A stretch of 16,075 nucleotides of DNA from Parvimonas sp035282405 (lineage in GTDB: Bacteria; Bacillota; Clostridia; Tissierellales; Peptoniphilaceae): contig NZ_JAYKBP010000008.1 of the NCBI RefSeq assembly GCF_035282405.1, positions 1-16,075 of the forward strand, given 5' to 3'. Position 1 is the first letter of the stretch. Each line of letters starts with the position of its first letter. This document shows, one piece after another, positions 1 to 7,168 of the stretch. Made by a program: the position numbers and the translations under genes. A model generated the notes under the pieces. It was not told the origin of the DNA. It ran no database searches and saw only the letters and a list, made by a program, of their open reading frames with translations.

Positions 1-100
1 TTAACTCAAAATATCTTCGATTTCATCTCGATATTTTGGTTACTCTCTTATACCGACTTTTCACTATCTGGGCATATTTTTATATGCCTAAAAAATTAAT

Positions 101-176
101 TGGTGCACCTTCAGGGGTTCGAACCCTGGACACCCTGATTAAGAGTCAGGTGCTCTGCCAGCTGAGCTAAAGGTGC
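101..176 (-). tRNA. tRNA-Lys (anticodon CTT)
   Basis: A complete 76-nt cloverleaf on the minus strand. The acceptor stem GCACCTT pairs with AAGGTGC, followed by discriminator A and an encoded CCA at 101-103. The anticodon stem CCTGA/TCAGG encloses the loop CTCTTAA, giving anticodon CTT (Lys, AAG codons). The T arm is CAGGG-TTCGAAC-CCCTG. A consensus promoter sits just upstream. Right after the CCA the minus strand has a run of T, but no convincing terminator hairpin precedes it. Confidence 0.97.
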
Positions 177-194
177 ATATTCAATACCTAAATA

Positions 195-223
195 GTATAA
201 ATCATTTATTTCCATTTGTCAAG
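195..223 (-). promoter_or_regulatory. Promoter of tRNA-Lys
   Basis: On the minus strand there is a perfect -35 TTGACA (218-223), a 17-bp spacer and -10 TATACT (195-200), ending about 18 bp upstream of the tRNA 5' end. This is a near-consensus sigma-A promoter with spacing suited to a stable-RNA gene. Confidence 0.9.
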
Positions 224-430
224 TACTTTACAATAATTTTTATAGGATAAAACTGCACTTTCTTGATGTTTTTAAGCAGATAATACATAAGCTTTGTCTG
301 TGCTTTTTTATACACGGGTGTATGAATGGTTTTATGTACCGATTCCCCCTAAGTGTATAAAATATGGTACTCTTAAATATTTTTTTATTAGTTTTACTAT
401 TCGCTTTCCCTCGTAATAATTAAATTTCCC
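224..430. other. Intergenic stretch, no recognised feature
   Basis: AT-rich sequence between the tRNA-Lys promoter and the end of the last immunity-like gene. It has a short inverted repeat (ATACAC/GTGTAT near 312-325) whose two-base centre leaves only a weak hairpin with no U-tract on either strand. I find no terminator for the toxin operon, no ORF with a ribosome binding site and no RNA gene. Confidence 0.4.
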
Positions 431-1081
431 CTAATCCACTCCGTCAAATAATGGACTTCTTTCTATTTTTACTGTACCTAAACTATCCTTTGAATATCTT
501 GAGTTTGTATATTTTTCCCAGTCTCCTATTACTTTTTCATACAGTAGTTCGTCTGCTGTTTCTTTTAAGTCTTTTATGGATATATTATTTTTTTCTAGAT
601 ATTCTTTTATCTTTGCAATTTCATCAATTTCAGCTTCTGGCATTTTTTTTGTATTATCAAAAAAATCAACATTTTCTACCATTCTCTTGCTTTCTATATC
701 ATATTTGTAATGTATAGAAAATGTTATTTTCTTTTCAAGTATCTTATTATAAAAGCTTATATCTATTTTTTTTGTATCATAAATAAATTTAAATCTAATC
801 TTCCATTCTCCTAACATTCTTGTTTTATATTTCTTTTTATATCTTTCATATACTGTTGTATCTTCTTTCATTGATGTATATACCATATCTTTCCTATTCC
901 ATTGCTCTATCCCCGGTATGTCCCAAAATGGAGTTTCTCCAAACCAACTATATACTTTTTTCTCTCCATAATACATTTCATCAAATATATTCTTTACTTT
1001 TGGATCTATTATCTTATATGCTATTATAACTATTATAACTGATAATAGTACTACTAATACTTTCTCTGTTCTACTTTTCAT
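431..1081 (-). CDS. Putative TipC-like membrane-anchored immunity protein, copy 1
   Basis: A 216-aa protein with a short basic N-terminus (MKSRTEK), one hydrophobic segment at about residues 8-23 and no lipobox. The remaining ~190 residues are charged and probably extracytoplasmic. It is a close paralogue of the next upstream gene. Residues 1-66 and about 165-216 are nearly identical to it, while 67-164 diverge strongly. Both lie downstream of an LXG toxin gene, where immunity genes normally sit. The size, the single N-terminal anchor, the tandem copies and the TelC-like toxin suggest the TipC family, which protects against TelC outside the membrane; I infer this from context and recollection of the family, without an alignment. 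The start is set by AGGAG seven bases upstream of ATG. It is the last gene of the operon, and no clear terminator follows. Confidence 0.6.
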   Translation of the reverse strand: MKSRTEKVLVVLLSVIIVIIAYKIIDPKVKNIFDEMYYGEKKVYSWFGETPFWDIPGIEQWNRKDMVYTSMKEDTTVYERYKKKYKTRMLGEWKIRFKFIYDTKKIDISFYNKILEKKITFSIHYKYDIESKRMVENVDFFDNTKKMPEAEIDEIAKIKEYLEKNNISIKDLKETADELLYEKVIGDWEKYTNSRYSKDSLGTVKIERSPLFDGVD

Positions 1082-1152
1082 TTCTTTTCTCCTGTTTCTA
1101 CATACTTTATAGATTTTTTATAAAGTTAAACAGTTTTTTCTTATTTCCATTT
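1082..1152 (-). pseudogene. Relic of the LXG toxin gene 3' end between the two immunity-like genes
   Basis: The spacer between the two paralogues is not random. Its first 30 bases upstream of the copy-1 start (1082-1111) match 1811-1839, which is the last ~10 codons of the toxin gene plus the copy-2 ribosome binding site, at about 26 of 30 positions. After an unmatched ~29 bases, TTATTTCCATTT at 1141-1152 exactly matches 1846-1857, a little further into the toxin coding sequence. The order and strand are preserved. I read this as a decayed toxin C-terminus carried along when the tail-plus-immunity unit was duplicated or displaced. Confidence 0.6.
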
Positions 1153-1159
1153 CTTTTTT

Positions 1160-1810
1160 CTAATCCGCTCCGTCAAATAATGGACTTCTTTCTATTTTTA
1201 CTGTCCCTAAATTGTCCTTTGAAAATCTTGAGTTTGTATATTTCTCCCAGTCTCCTATTACTTTTTCAAATAGTAACTCATCTGCTGTTTCTTTTAAATC
1301 TTTTATGGATATATCATATTTTTTTAAATACTCCTTTATCTTTGGTATATCTTTAATTTTTGATTCAAATAAATTTTTTGGATCATTATAAAACCGAACT
1401 TCTTCAATCAATGTCTTACTTTCTACATAATACTTATAATCTATAGAAATTGATTTTTTCTTTTCAGATATTTCATTATAAAAACTTATATATACTTTTT
1501 TTATATCATATATAAACTCAAATTCAATATTCCATTCTCCTATTTTTTTTGCTTTATATTTCTTTTCATATCTTTCATCTACTATTGTATCTTCGCTCAT
1601 CGATGTATCTTTCATGTCATTTCTATTCCATTGTTCTATCCCTGGTATATCCCAAAACGGAGTGCGTCCAAACCAACTATATACCTTTTTCTCTCCATAA
1701 TACATTTCATCAAAGATATTCTTTACTTTTGGGTCTATTATCTTATATGCTATTATAACTATTACTATTGATAATAGTATTACTAATGCCTTCTCTGTTC
1801 TACTCTTCAT
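1160..1810 (-). CDS. Putative TipC-like membrane-anchored immunity protein, copy 2
   Basis: A 216-aa paralogue of the neighbouring gene, with the same basic N-terminus, single hydrophobic segment (about 8-23), conserved block ending in PFWDIPGIEQWN (about 51-62) and near-identical C-terminus ending SPLFDG. The middle (67-164) is the divergent part. Its ATG lies inside the last codons of the toxin gene (11-bp overlap), and its AGGAG site is encoded by the toxin's final Gln-Glu-Lys codons, so translation is probably coupled. The cognate immunity protein is expected immediately next to the toxin, which makes this copy the likelier active partner. Assignment to the TipC family is an inference from gene order, architecture and toxin type. 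Confidence 0.62.
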   Translation of the reverse strand: MKSRTEKALVILLSIVIVIIAYKIIDPKVKNIFDEMYYGEKKVYSWFGRTPFWDIPGIEQWNRNDMKDTSMSEDTIVDERYEKKYKAKKIGEWNIEFEFIYDIKKVYISFYNEISEKKKSISIDYKYYVESKTLIEEVRFYNDPKNLFESKIKDIPKIKEYLKKYDISIKDLKETADELLFEKVIGDWEKYTNSRFSKDNLGTVKIERSPLFDGAD

Positions 1811-3560
1811 TTTCTTTCTCCTGTTTTACATACTTTATATATTTATTATTTCCATTTATCAAATTCATTATAAAATTATATCCTACCGGATTTTTTATTT
1901 TTAACTCTTCCATTGTTAATGTTCTTTCTTCTAATATATATCCATTTCCATATTCTGTAACTTTTCTTAGTTCATATACTTTTCTAATTCCATCTTCAAT
2001 ATATTTAAGTCCCAAATTTTCTTTAAATCGTGTTGCTCTGTTTAGTTCTCCTTTTCGTATTTTTCTATAATATCCATTAACTACTTCAATAGGATCTCTA
2101 CTTTTATCTTCATTGTACATATATAAAATATTTACTGCATCTAAGTCTGCTTTATAGTCATCTCCCTTCATTGATGGTTCTTTAAATGCTTTATTTGTAG
2201 TATCTCCTAGCCATCCTGCCAAGTCATTTGTTACTTTGTGTGGTTCCGTAGAATTATACATTGAGCCTGCTATATTTGCTAGCCTAGAATGATTTTTATA
2301 TAAATTTGTAGCCATTGTGATTGATTGGTGGGTAAAATCTCCCTTTCCATGATATGCATCATCTCTTCTATCTCTATTCCACTTTTTAATAAAATCATCT
2401 TCTGTTAAATGTTCTCCATATACTCTCTTATATTCAGCAAACTCTTTTTTGAATTTTTCTGGTCTTTTATCTCGCATATAATTACCTTCATATGCCTTTA
2501 CACCGGCAAATCTATGTTGAATATTCAATTCGTACATCAACTGTGTGTACTCTTTTTTACTTAATCCTAGTTCTTTATATATCTCCTCTAAACTATATGG
2601 AGTCCTTATATTTTGTGATATTCCAAAATTATCTGTTGCTTCTACTTCCTTATAAAAGTAATCTCCCAAGCTTCCAGCTGTTCCTTTCCACAATATATCA
2701 TTATAATGTCTATCTCCTATAATTCTGTTAAATATATAAAATCTTATTTCTTTACTATAATGTGCAAATTTTTTATCTATTGCTCTTTTTAACTTTAGTA
2801 TTATATTTGCTGTTCTTTCTTCAAAGCCAAAATCTTTCATTAAGACTTCTTTGTATTCCTTCTCTTCTCTAGTCTCTATTTTTCTTGCTTCATTTAGTTC
2901 GTTTAGTATATTTAGTTTTTTTAGCCATTCTTCTCCTTTTAACTCTTTTATATCAAATTCTCCTGACATTTGATTATAACAGCTTGTATTTTTTATTGCC
3001 ATTAAGCCTGATTTTATTGCTTTACTTAGCTCTTCTATTTCTCTTGTTATATTTTCTGTGCTTCGATTAAATATTCTTAATTTTTGTAGTAATTCTTCAT
3101 AGTATCTTCTCATATCTCTATATACATTGGAACTTACTAGAAGATGATTTTTATATTCATATTCTCCTTGCCCAAATTCATTTGGTAAAAGTACAATGTC
3201 ATTTGATAAAAGTCTTTCCAGTCTTCTTTCTTGTGCTCTGTATTCCGCTATTATTAATTCTAATTCTTCTTCATTTAAACTACTACTATGTACTTCTCTT
3301 ACATATCTTTCCGGTAATTCTTTCGCTACTTTTGTTGTTAATTCTGATAGTAATTTTCCTCCCTTTGCTATTGGCATTAATATTTCTTCAAAATATTCTC
3401 TCATTGCATCATAGGCTTGTCCTTTTAATTCCCCTGTTGTATAGCCTATCTTTGTTATTGCTCTTATTAAACCTTCATATCCTTCTATTCTTTTTTTCAT
3501 TTCTTTTTCTATACTTTCTGCTTGTCTCCTTGAATTTTCCAAGTTCATATTTATTCCCAT
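1800..3560 (-). CDS. LXG-domain type VII secretion toxin, TelC-like C-terminus
   Basis: A 586-aa soluble protein without a signal peptide. The first ~200 residues are helical and charged and carry the LXG hallmark L45-K-G47 followed by QAYDAMREYFEE and MPIAKG, as in polymorphic toxins exported by the Esx/type VII system. A middle region (about 240-305) has FGFEERTANI and a GDRHYNDILWKGTAG stretch. The C-terminal region (about 400-515) has H411, NDLAGWLGD (445-453) and an Asp-rich DDYKADLDAVN (467-477). An Asp-rich active site and two downstream TipC-like genes fit TelC, which attacks lipid II from outside the membrane. The LXG call is firm and the TelC subtype moderate. The start is ATG with AGGAG 11-12 bases upstream; a second ATG four codons in is too far from that site. 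No small helical LXG partner gene precedes it here. Confidence 0.8.
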   Translation of the reverse strand: MGINMNLENSRRQAESIEKEMKKRIEGYEGLIRAITKIGYTTGELKGQAYDAMREYFEEILMPIAKGGKLLSELTTKVAKELPERYVREVHSSSLNEEELELIIAEYRAQERRLERLLSNDIVLLPNEFGQGEYEYKNHLLVSSNVYRDMRRYYEELLQKLRIFNRSTENITREIEELSKAIKSGLMAIKNTSCYNQMSGEFDIKELKGEEWLKKLNILNELNEARKIETREEKEYKEVLMKDFGFEERTANIILKLKRAIDKKFAHYSKEIRFYIFNRIIGDRHYNDILWKGTAGSLGDYFYKEVEATDNFGISQNIRTPYSLEEIYKELGLSKKEYTQLMYELNIQHRFAGVKAYEGNYMRDKRPEKFKKEFAEYKRVYGEHLTEDDFIKKWNRDRRDDAYHGKGDFTHQSITMATNLYKNHSRLANIAGSMYNSTEPHKVTNDLAGWLGDTTNKAFKEPSMKGDDYKADLDAVNILYMYNEDKSRDPIEVVNGYYRKIRKGELNRATRFKENLGLKYIEDGIRKVYELRKVTEYGNGYILEERTLTMEELKIKNPVGYNFIMNLINGNNKYIKYVKQEKENEE

Positions 3561-3574
3561 TTTCTATCTTTCTC

Positions 3575-3640
3575 CTTTTTACTTCTTTTCATTTTATTTT
3601 ATTTCTTTTCATTTTCCATTTTATTATTTATATCATTATA
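3575..3640 (-). promoter_or_regulatory. Weak candidate promoter and purine-rich leader of the toxin operon
   Basis: A TATAAT -10 (3635-3640, minus strand) lies about 75 bp upstream of the toxin start. No good -35 is present at 16-18 bp. The leader between it and the ribosome binding site is almost all A and G on the transcript and contains two copies of ATGAAAAGAA in a row. The promoter call rests on the -10 alone. Confidence 0.35.
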
Positions 3641-3782
3641 TCATATTTTGAATAATTAGCATAAAATAGGGTTAGAAAAATATATAATCCTAAATTACAA
3701 AACTTATCCTAAGTTTTCAAAAATATACTTTACTTATGTAAATCTCATTTTATATTTTTATACTACTTATTTTTTTATTTAC

Positions 3783-3816
3783 TAAAAAAGTGTCAATGTT
3801 TTCTCATTGACACTTT
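3783..3816 (-). terminator. Rho-independent terminator of the znu operon
   Basis: A perfect 12-bp stem, AAAGTGTCAATG (3787-3798) with CATTGACACTTT (3805-3816), has a 6-nt loop and is followed on the minus strand by six T. It lies 28 bp after the stop of the lipoprotein gene. It also insulates the toxin operon, whose promoter must lie to its left. Confidence 0.92.
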
Positions 3817-3843
3817 CAGTCTGATTAGAGACATTATCTCCAA

Positions 3844-4524
3844 TTATTTTTGTAAATGAATTAATTTTCCTTTTGGTTCTATTTCTTTTATCTCAATTAG
3901 TTTGAGTTTTACAACTTTTCCAGTTTTATATTTATCGACTATTACTTCTCCAACCATTTCATACCATTTATCCTTTTCAGGATATTTTCCGCCAGTAATA
4001 TATTCAAATCCAATTACACTATCGTTGTAACAACAGCCAGGTCCTTCACGTAAAATTGCATAGACAACCTCACCTGTATCTTTATCTTCAAATCTCACAT
4101 TTTGTCCCGAGATTCTAACTTTCTTGCCAACATATTCATCTTTATTTACATAAATATCATTTACAAGAGCTAAAAAAATACCATCAGAAATATTTATTAT
4201 TCCATCTTTTGAATCTGCATCTCTTTTTTTATTTAACTGTTCTTTTGTAAGTTCATCCTTTTTTTCAGGCTGTTTGTATTCATCTTTCGAATCATTTTGC
4301 CCTTGATGTCTTTCCAGTTTATAATCATCAGGATTTTGGTTTTTATCAGTTTCAGTAGATTTTTTATCTTTATCTGTTCCAGCATTTTCCGGATCGTTTT
4401 TTAGAGCACTTTTTAAATCATTTTTATTTTCTTTATTTTTTACAAACTTATTATTGCTGTCAGCCTTTGAACAAGAACACAGCAATAGACAAGATAATAT
4501 TAAACTCAATATTTTTTTATTCAC
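3844..4524 (-). CDS. Lipoprotein of the zinc-uptake operon with a Gly-Pro-Gly-Cys-Cys domain
   Basis: A 226-aa protein. Its signal peptide ends in the lipobox L15-C-S-C18, so it should be lipid-anchored outside the membrane. Residues ~20-105 are a low-complexity Lys/Asp/Asn/Gln linker. The folded part (~108-226) looks like a small beta-rich domain, with VGKKVRISGQ (132-141), GPGCCYNDSVIGFEY (161-175) and WYEMVGEV (187-194). The adjacent Cys164-Cys165 and following GFE resemble the Cys-Cys/GF region of the TIGR03943/DUF1980 (YcgQ-like) proteins often found near zinc transporters, here as a stand-alone lipoprotein. The GTG start overlaps the znuB stop by 8 bp, and its AGGAGG lies within the last znuB codons. 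A role in zinc capture or handover to the transporter is inferred. No exact family is recognised. Confidence 0.75.
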   Translation of the reverse strand: MNKKILSLILSCLLLCSCSKADSNNKFVKNKENKNDLKSALKNDPENAGTDKDKKSTETDKNQNPDDYKLERHQGQNDSKDEYKQPEKKDELTKEQLNKKRDADSKDGIINISDGIFLALVNDIYVNKDEYVGKKVRISGQNVRFEDKDTGEVVYAILREGPGCCYNDSVIGFEYITGGKYPEKDKWYEMVGEVIVDKYKTGKVVKLKLIEIKEIEPKGKLIHLQK

Positions 4525-5335
4525 TGATAAACCTCCTTACTATGCAAGATAAAATAAATAAAACTAAATTAACCAACACAATACTTGCACCTGTAGGTGT
4601 TGAGTATATATATGATAAAGTTATTCCAATGAATAAGGCTATTGTCGAAATTATAACTGATGAAATAACAACAGCTTTATAGCTTTTAAAAATTCGCATA
4701 GATGTCATTGCAGGAAATATTATTAAACATGAAATAAGCATACTTCCCATAAATTTCATTCCTATAACTATAGTTACGGAAATTAGAATTGTAACCAAAG
4801 TATTATATAAGCTTACATTTACTCCACTTGCCTTTGCAAAATCTTCATCAATTGTTATGGTATATATTTTATTATACAACAAAATATAGGAAATTAAAAC
4901 CACTATCCCTAAGACAAAGCTGATATACATATCACTTCTTTTCATAATCAGTATACTTCCGAATAGATAGTTACATACATCAACATTTAGTCCTTTGGTT
5001 ACAGCAGTAAAAGTTACCCCTATAGAAACTGAAACACAACTTAAAAGTGCAATTGCTGTATCACTACTAATATTATATTTTTCTCCATATTTTAAAAGAA
5101 TAATTCCAGCTATAATTACTATAGGCATAGAAAATTCTATTGGAGAAATATCAAAAGAAAGAGCAATAGAAAGTGCTGCAAATGAAACATTAGAAAGACC
5201 AACTCCTATCATTGCATATCTTTTCAAAACTAGAGTTATTCCAAGTAATGCAGAGCTTATTGAAATTAAAAGTCCGACAAATATTGCTTTTACCATAAAG
5301 GGATAACTTAACATTTCTGAAATTAAACTAATCAA
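4517..5335 (-). CDS. znuB: Zinc ABC transporter permease (ABC-3 family)
   Basis: A 272-aa, highly hydrophobic protein with about seven or eight membrane segments. It carries typical ABC-3 features: LLGITLVLKRYAMIGVGLSNVSFA near the N-terminus, the cytoplasmic loop with DEDFAKASGV (the ATPase-coupling region) and the late FMGSMLISCLIIFPAMTS segment. It forms the channel for metal delivered by ZnuA and powered by ZnuC. The start is probably the TTG at 5333-5335: it overlaps the znuC stop by 8 bp and has GGGGGA eight bases upstream, while the next ATG, seven codons in, has no suitably spaced site. Manganese or iron permeases of the same family look alike; the His-rich binding protein points to zinc. 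Confidence 0.9.
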   Translation of the reverse strand: MISLISEMLSYPFMVKAIFVGLLISISSALLGITLVLKRYAMIGVGLSNVSFAALSIALSFDISPIEFSMPIVIIAGIILLKYGEKYNISSDTAIALLSCVSVSIGVTFTAVTKGLNVDVCNYLFGSILIMKRSDMYISFVLGIVVLISYILLYNKIYTITIDEDFAKASGVNVSLYNTLVTILISVTIVIGMKFMGSMLISCLIIFPAMTSMRIFKSYKAVVISSVIISTIALFIGITLSYIYSTPTGASIVLVNLVLFILSCIVRRFISE

Positions 5336-5999
5336 AATTTATTTCCCCCTTTTCATATTTTTCCCAAACATTTTCGATGACTTTATTTTCTTTTCCTAAA
5401 ACCAAAGCTCTATTAGAATACTTAAAAGCCTCTTCATCATGACTTATCATAACAATAGTAAGTCCTTCTTTATTAAGTTTTTCTAAAATTTCATATAACA
5501 TCTTTCTAACATTTATATCCAAAGAATTTGTAGGCTCATCCAAAAAAATAATCTTTTCAGATACACAAAGACATCTGCAAAGTAAAACCCTTTGTCTTTG
5601 TCCGATAGACAGTGAACTTATACTCTTGTTTTTAATTTCCCAAAGATTTAATTTTTTTAAATTTTCTTTAACGACTTCAGTATCTTTGGAAGTATAGAAA
5701 AATTTTGAATAGACGGCTCTCGAAGATAAAACAAATTCCCATATCGTTGATGGGAATTCTTTTTTTAATAAAACTTCTTGAGACATATATCCACAAATTT
5801 TAAAATTTTTCTTTATTTCTCCTGAAGAGATATTTTTTAAATCTAAAATTCCTTTTAATAGTGTAGATTTTCCAACACCATTTTTTCCTAAGATGAGGAA
5901 GAAATCTCCCTCATTAATAGAAAAACTAAGATTGTCAATTATTTTATTATTTTTATAAAAAATTTCTAAATTTTCACAAACTAAAATTTTTTCTTTCAT
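5328..5999 (-). CDS. znuC: Zinc ABC transporter ATP-binding protein
   Basis: A 223-aa cytoplasmic ATPase. The Walker A is GKNGVGKS (38-45), the Q-loop Gln74 is in YMSQ, the signature is LSIGQRQR (130-137; Ile replaces the usual second-position Gly of LSGGQ), the Walker B ends in FLDEP (152-156) with catalytic Glu155, and the switch His is 187. The length is normal for metal-uptake ATPases. The ATG overlaps the znuA stop by one base (TAATG), with AAGGA inside the last znuA codons, so translation is coupled. Together with the neighbouring permease and binding protein it forms a complete importer. Confidence 0.94.
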   Translation of the reverse strand: MKEKILVCENLEIFYKNNKIIDNLSFSINEGDFFLILGKNGVGKSTLLKGILDLKNISSGEIKKNFKICGYMSQEVLLKKEFPSTIWEFVLSSRAVYSKFFYTSKDTEVVKENLKKLNLWEIKNKSISSLSIGQRQRVLLCRCLCVSEKIIFLDEPTNSLDINVRKMLYEILEKLNKEGLTIVMISHDEEAFKYSNRALVLGKENKVIENVWEKYEKGEINFD

Positions 6000-7075
6000 T
6001 AATTAAGTCCTTCTTTTAATGCCTCAACATTTTGTTTCATAAGGTCTATATAAGTTATACCCTTATCAAAATCTTCTTTAGTTACAGTATGGATTGAATG
6101 TAAAAGTTTAACTTTAGCTCCGGAATTTTTAGCAACAGTTTCAGCCAGTTCACCTTTTCCCATTTCGATATGATAAACTACCGGAATTTTATTTTCTTTT
6201 ACATAGTCAACCATTTTTTTAATTTGTCCTGCACTTGCAGTTGATTCAACACTACAACCTGAAAACAAAGCACGATACTCTAAACCTAAGTCTTTAAATA
6301 AATATCTGAATGGAAATCTATCTGCAATAACAACTTGTTTAATCTTTGCATTATCAACAACATCATGTAACTCTTTATCTACATCTTCAAGTTGTTTAAT
6401 ATAATTCTTCGCATTTTCTTTATAAAATTCTGCATTGTCAGGATCTTTTTCAACCAATGCATTAGTTATAGTTTTAACCATTTGAATAGCATTTTTAGGT
6501 GATGTCCAATAATGTGGATCTAATTCTTTTCCTGACTCATTCTCATGATTATGTTTGCAATCTTCACATTCGTCCGAATCTTCATGTTTATGATTGTGAT
6601 TATGTTCCTTTTCGTGTTCATGGTTATGATTATGTTCATCTTCTTTATCATCATCGTGATTATGTTCGTGTTTCATACCATCAACAGTTTCTTCTTCAAG
6701 TTGTTTAATACCATCTACTAATTTAACTACTTTTTTATTTTTCATATCTATACTTTTAGTCAAATTTTCAACCCATTTATCATGTTCAGTTCCACCATAC
6801 ATAAAAATATCTGAATTTTGAACTGTTTTTATATCTTGTGGAGTTGGAGTGAATGAATGAACATCAACTCCCGGTTTTATCATTAATTCCAAGTCAACTT
6901 TATCTTTTGCAATTGCTTTTACCATATCATATTCTGGGAAAATTGTAGTTACAACTTTTAATTTACCCTTATTTTTATCGCCTCTATCTTTTTTTTCGGT
7001 TTTTGCAGTACAACCTGTAAGCAATACTGCTCCTGCCAATATTAATCCAAAAAATTTTTTTGAAATATTTTTCAT
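5999..7075 (-). CDS. znuA: Zinc ABC transporter substrate-binding lipoprotein
   Basis: A 358-aa cluster A-1 metal-binding lipoprotein. The lipobox is L19-T-G-C22. KVVTTIFPEYDMVKAI (40-55) opens the first lobe. The expected ligand His73 lies in PGVDVHSFTPTPQD, and a second, His188, in LDPHYWTSPKNA. A His/Asp/Glu-rich loop at 136-177 with many HNH repeats plus Cys170-x-x-Cys173 marks it as zinc-type. The third canonical His is replaced: the equivalent segment reads IADRFPFRYLF with Asp252, followed by LFSGCSVES (270-278). This variant is, as I recall, seen in clostridial relatives. The start is supported by AGGGGG six bases upstream. It is the first gene of the operon, so it is made in excess and sits under the candidate operators. 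Confidence 0.93.
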   Translation of the reverse strand: MKNISKKFFGLILAGAVLLTGCTAKTEKKDRGDKNKGKLKVVTTIFPEYDMVKAIAKDKVDLELMIKPGVDVHSFTPTPQDIKTVQNSDIFMYGGTEHDKWVENLTKSIDMKNKKVVKLVDGIKQLEEETVDGMKHEHNHDDDKEDEHNHNHEHEKEHNHNHKHEDSDECEDCKHNHENESGKELDPHYWTSPKNAIQMVKTITNALVEKDPDNAEFYKENAKNYIKQLEDVDKELHDVVDNAKIKQVVIADRFPFRYLFKDLGLEYRALFSGCSVESTASAGQIKKMVDYVKENKIPVVYHIEMGKGELAETVAKNSGAKVKLLHSIHTVTKEDFDKGITYIDLMKQNVEALKEGLN

Positions 7076-7092
7076 ATTGTACCCCCTATCTA

Positions 7093-7117
7093 TGAAATTT
7101 TAAAAATTAAAATTTCA
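7093..7117. promoter_or_regulatory. Perfect inverted repeat in the znuA 5' leader
   Basis: TGAAATTTT (7093-7101) and AAAATTTCA (7109-7117) form a perfect 9-bp inverted repeat with 7-bp centre, lying between the putative transcription start and the znuA ribosome binding site. It could be an operator or an RNA hairpin. Its AT-only core makes chance occurrence less unlikely than for a mixed sequence. Confidence 0.45.
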
Positions 7118-7128
7118 AGAATAATTCT
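7118..7128. promoter_or_regulatory. Candidate Zur/Fur-type operator of the znu operon
   Basis: AGAATAATTCT is a perfect 5-1-5 palindrome located 12-22 bp downstream of the znu -10, so a bound repressor would block transcription initiation or escape. The layout resembles Fur-family boxes (TAATNATTA cores). A second partial copy, AAGAATAATT, occurs at 7176-7185 upstream of the promoter. No regulator gene is in the window; the link to Zur is inferred from the operon's zinc function. Confidence 0.45.
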
Positions 7129-7139
7129 AATTCTTTTAT

Positions 7140-7168
7140 ATTGTATCACAAAAATAAAAAATAATCCA
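7140..7168 (-). promoter_or_regulatory. Promoter of the znu operon
   Basis: The minus strand carries an extended -10, TGATACAAT, with TACAAT at 7140-7145. A weak -35 (TGGATT, 7163-7168) lies 17 bp upstream. The leader to the znuA start would be about 60 nt. Confidence 0.55.

Noticed and set aside
1..73. Possible second tRNA on the minus strand (starts GCCCAGATAG, then AGTCGGTA as in a D arm)
   Set aside because: No matching acceptor 3' strand, T arm or CCA can be found down to position 1, so only the 5' third resembles a tRNA.
71..88. Hairpin GGCATAT-TTTT-ATATGCC after tRNA-Lys
   Set aside because: A 7-bp stem is real, but no U-tract follows on the minus strand, so I do not call it a terminator.
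205..223. Similarity of the tRNA-Lys promoter region to the toxin 3' end (TTATTTCCATTT and flanking bases)
   Set aside because: Only about 17 of 18 bases match and nothing on either side extends it. In such AT-rich sequence it is most simply chance, as the -35 hexamer itself accounts for part of it.
3182..3655. Plus-strand open frame of 157 codons, Leu/Phe/Ile-rich
   Set aside because: It is the antisense shadow of the toxin gene, has no ribosome binding site, and its composition is what the complement of Lys/Glu-rich coding gives.
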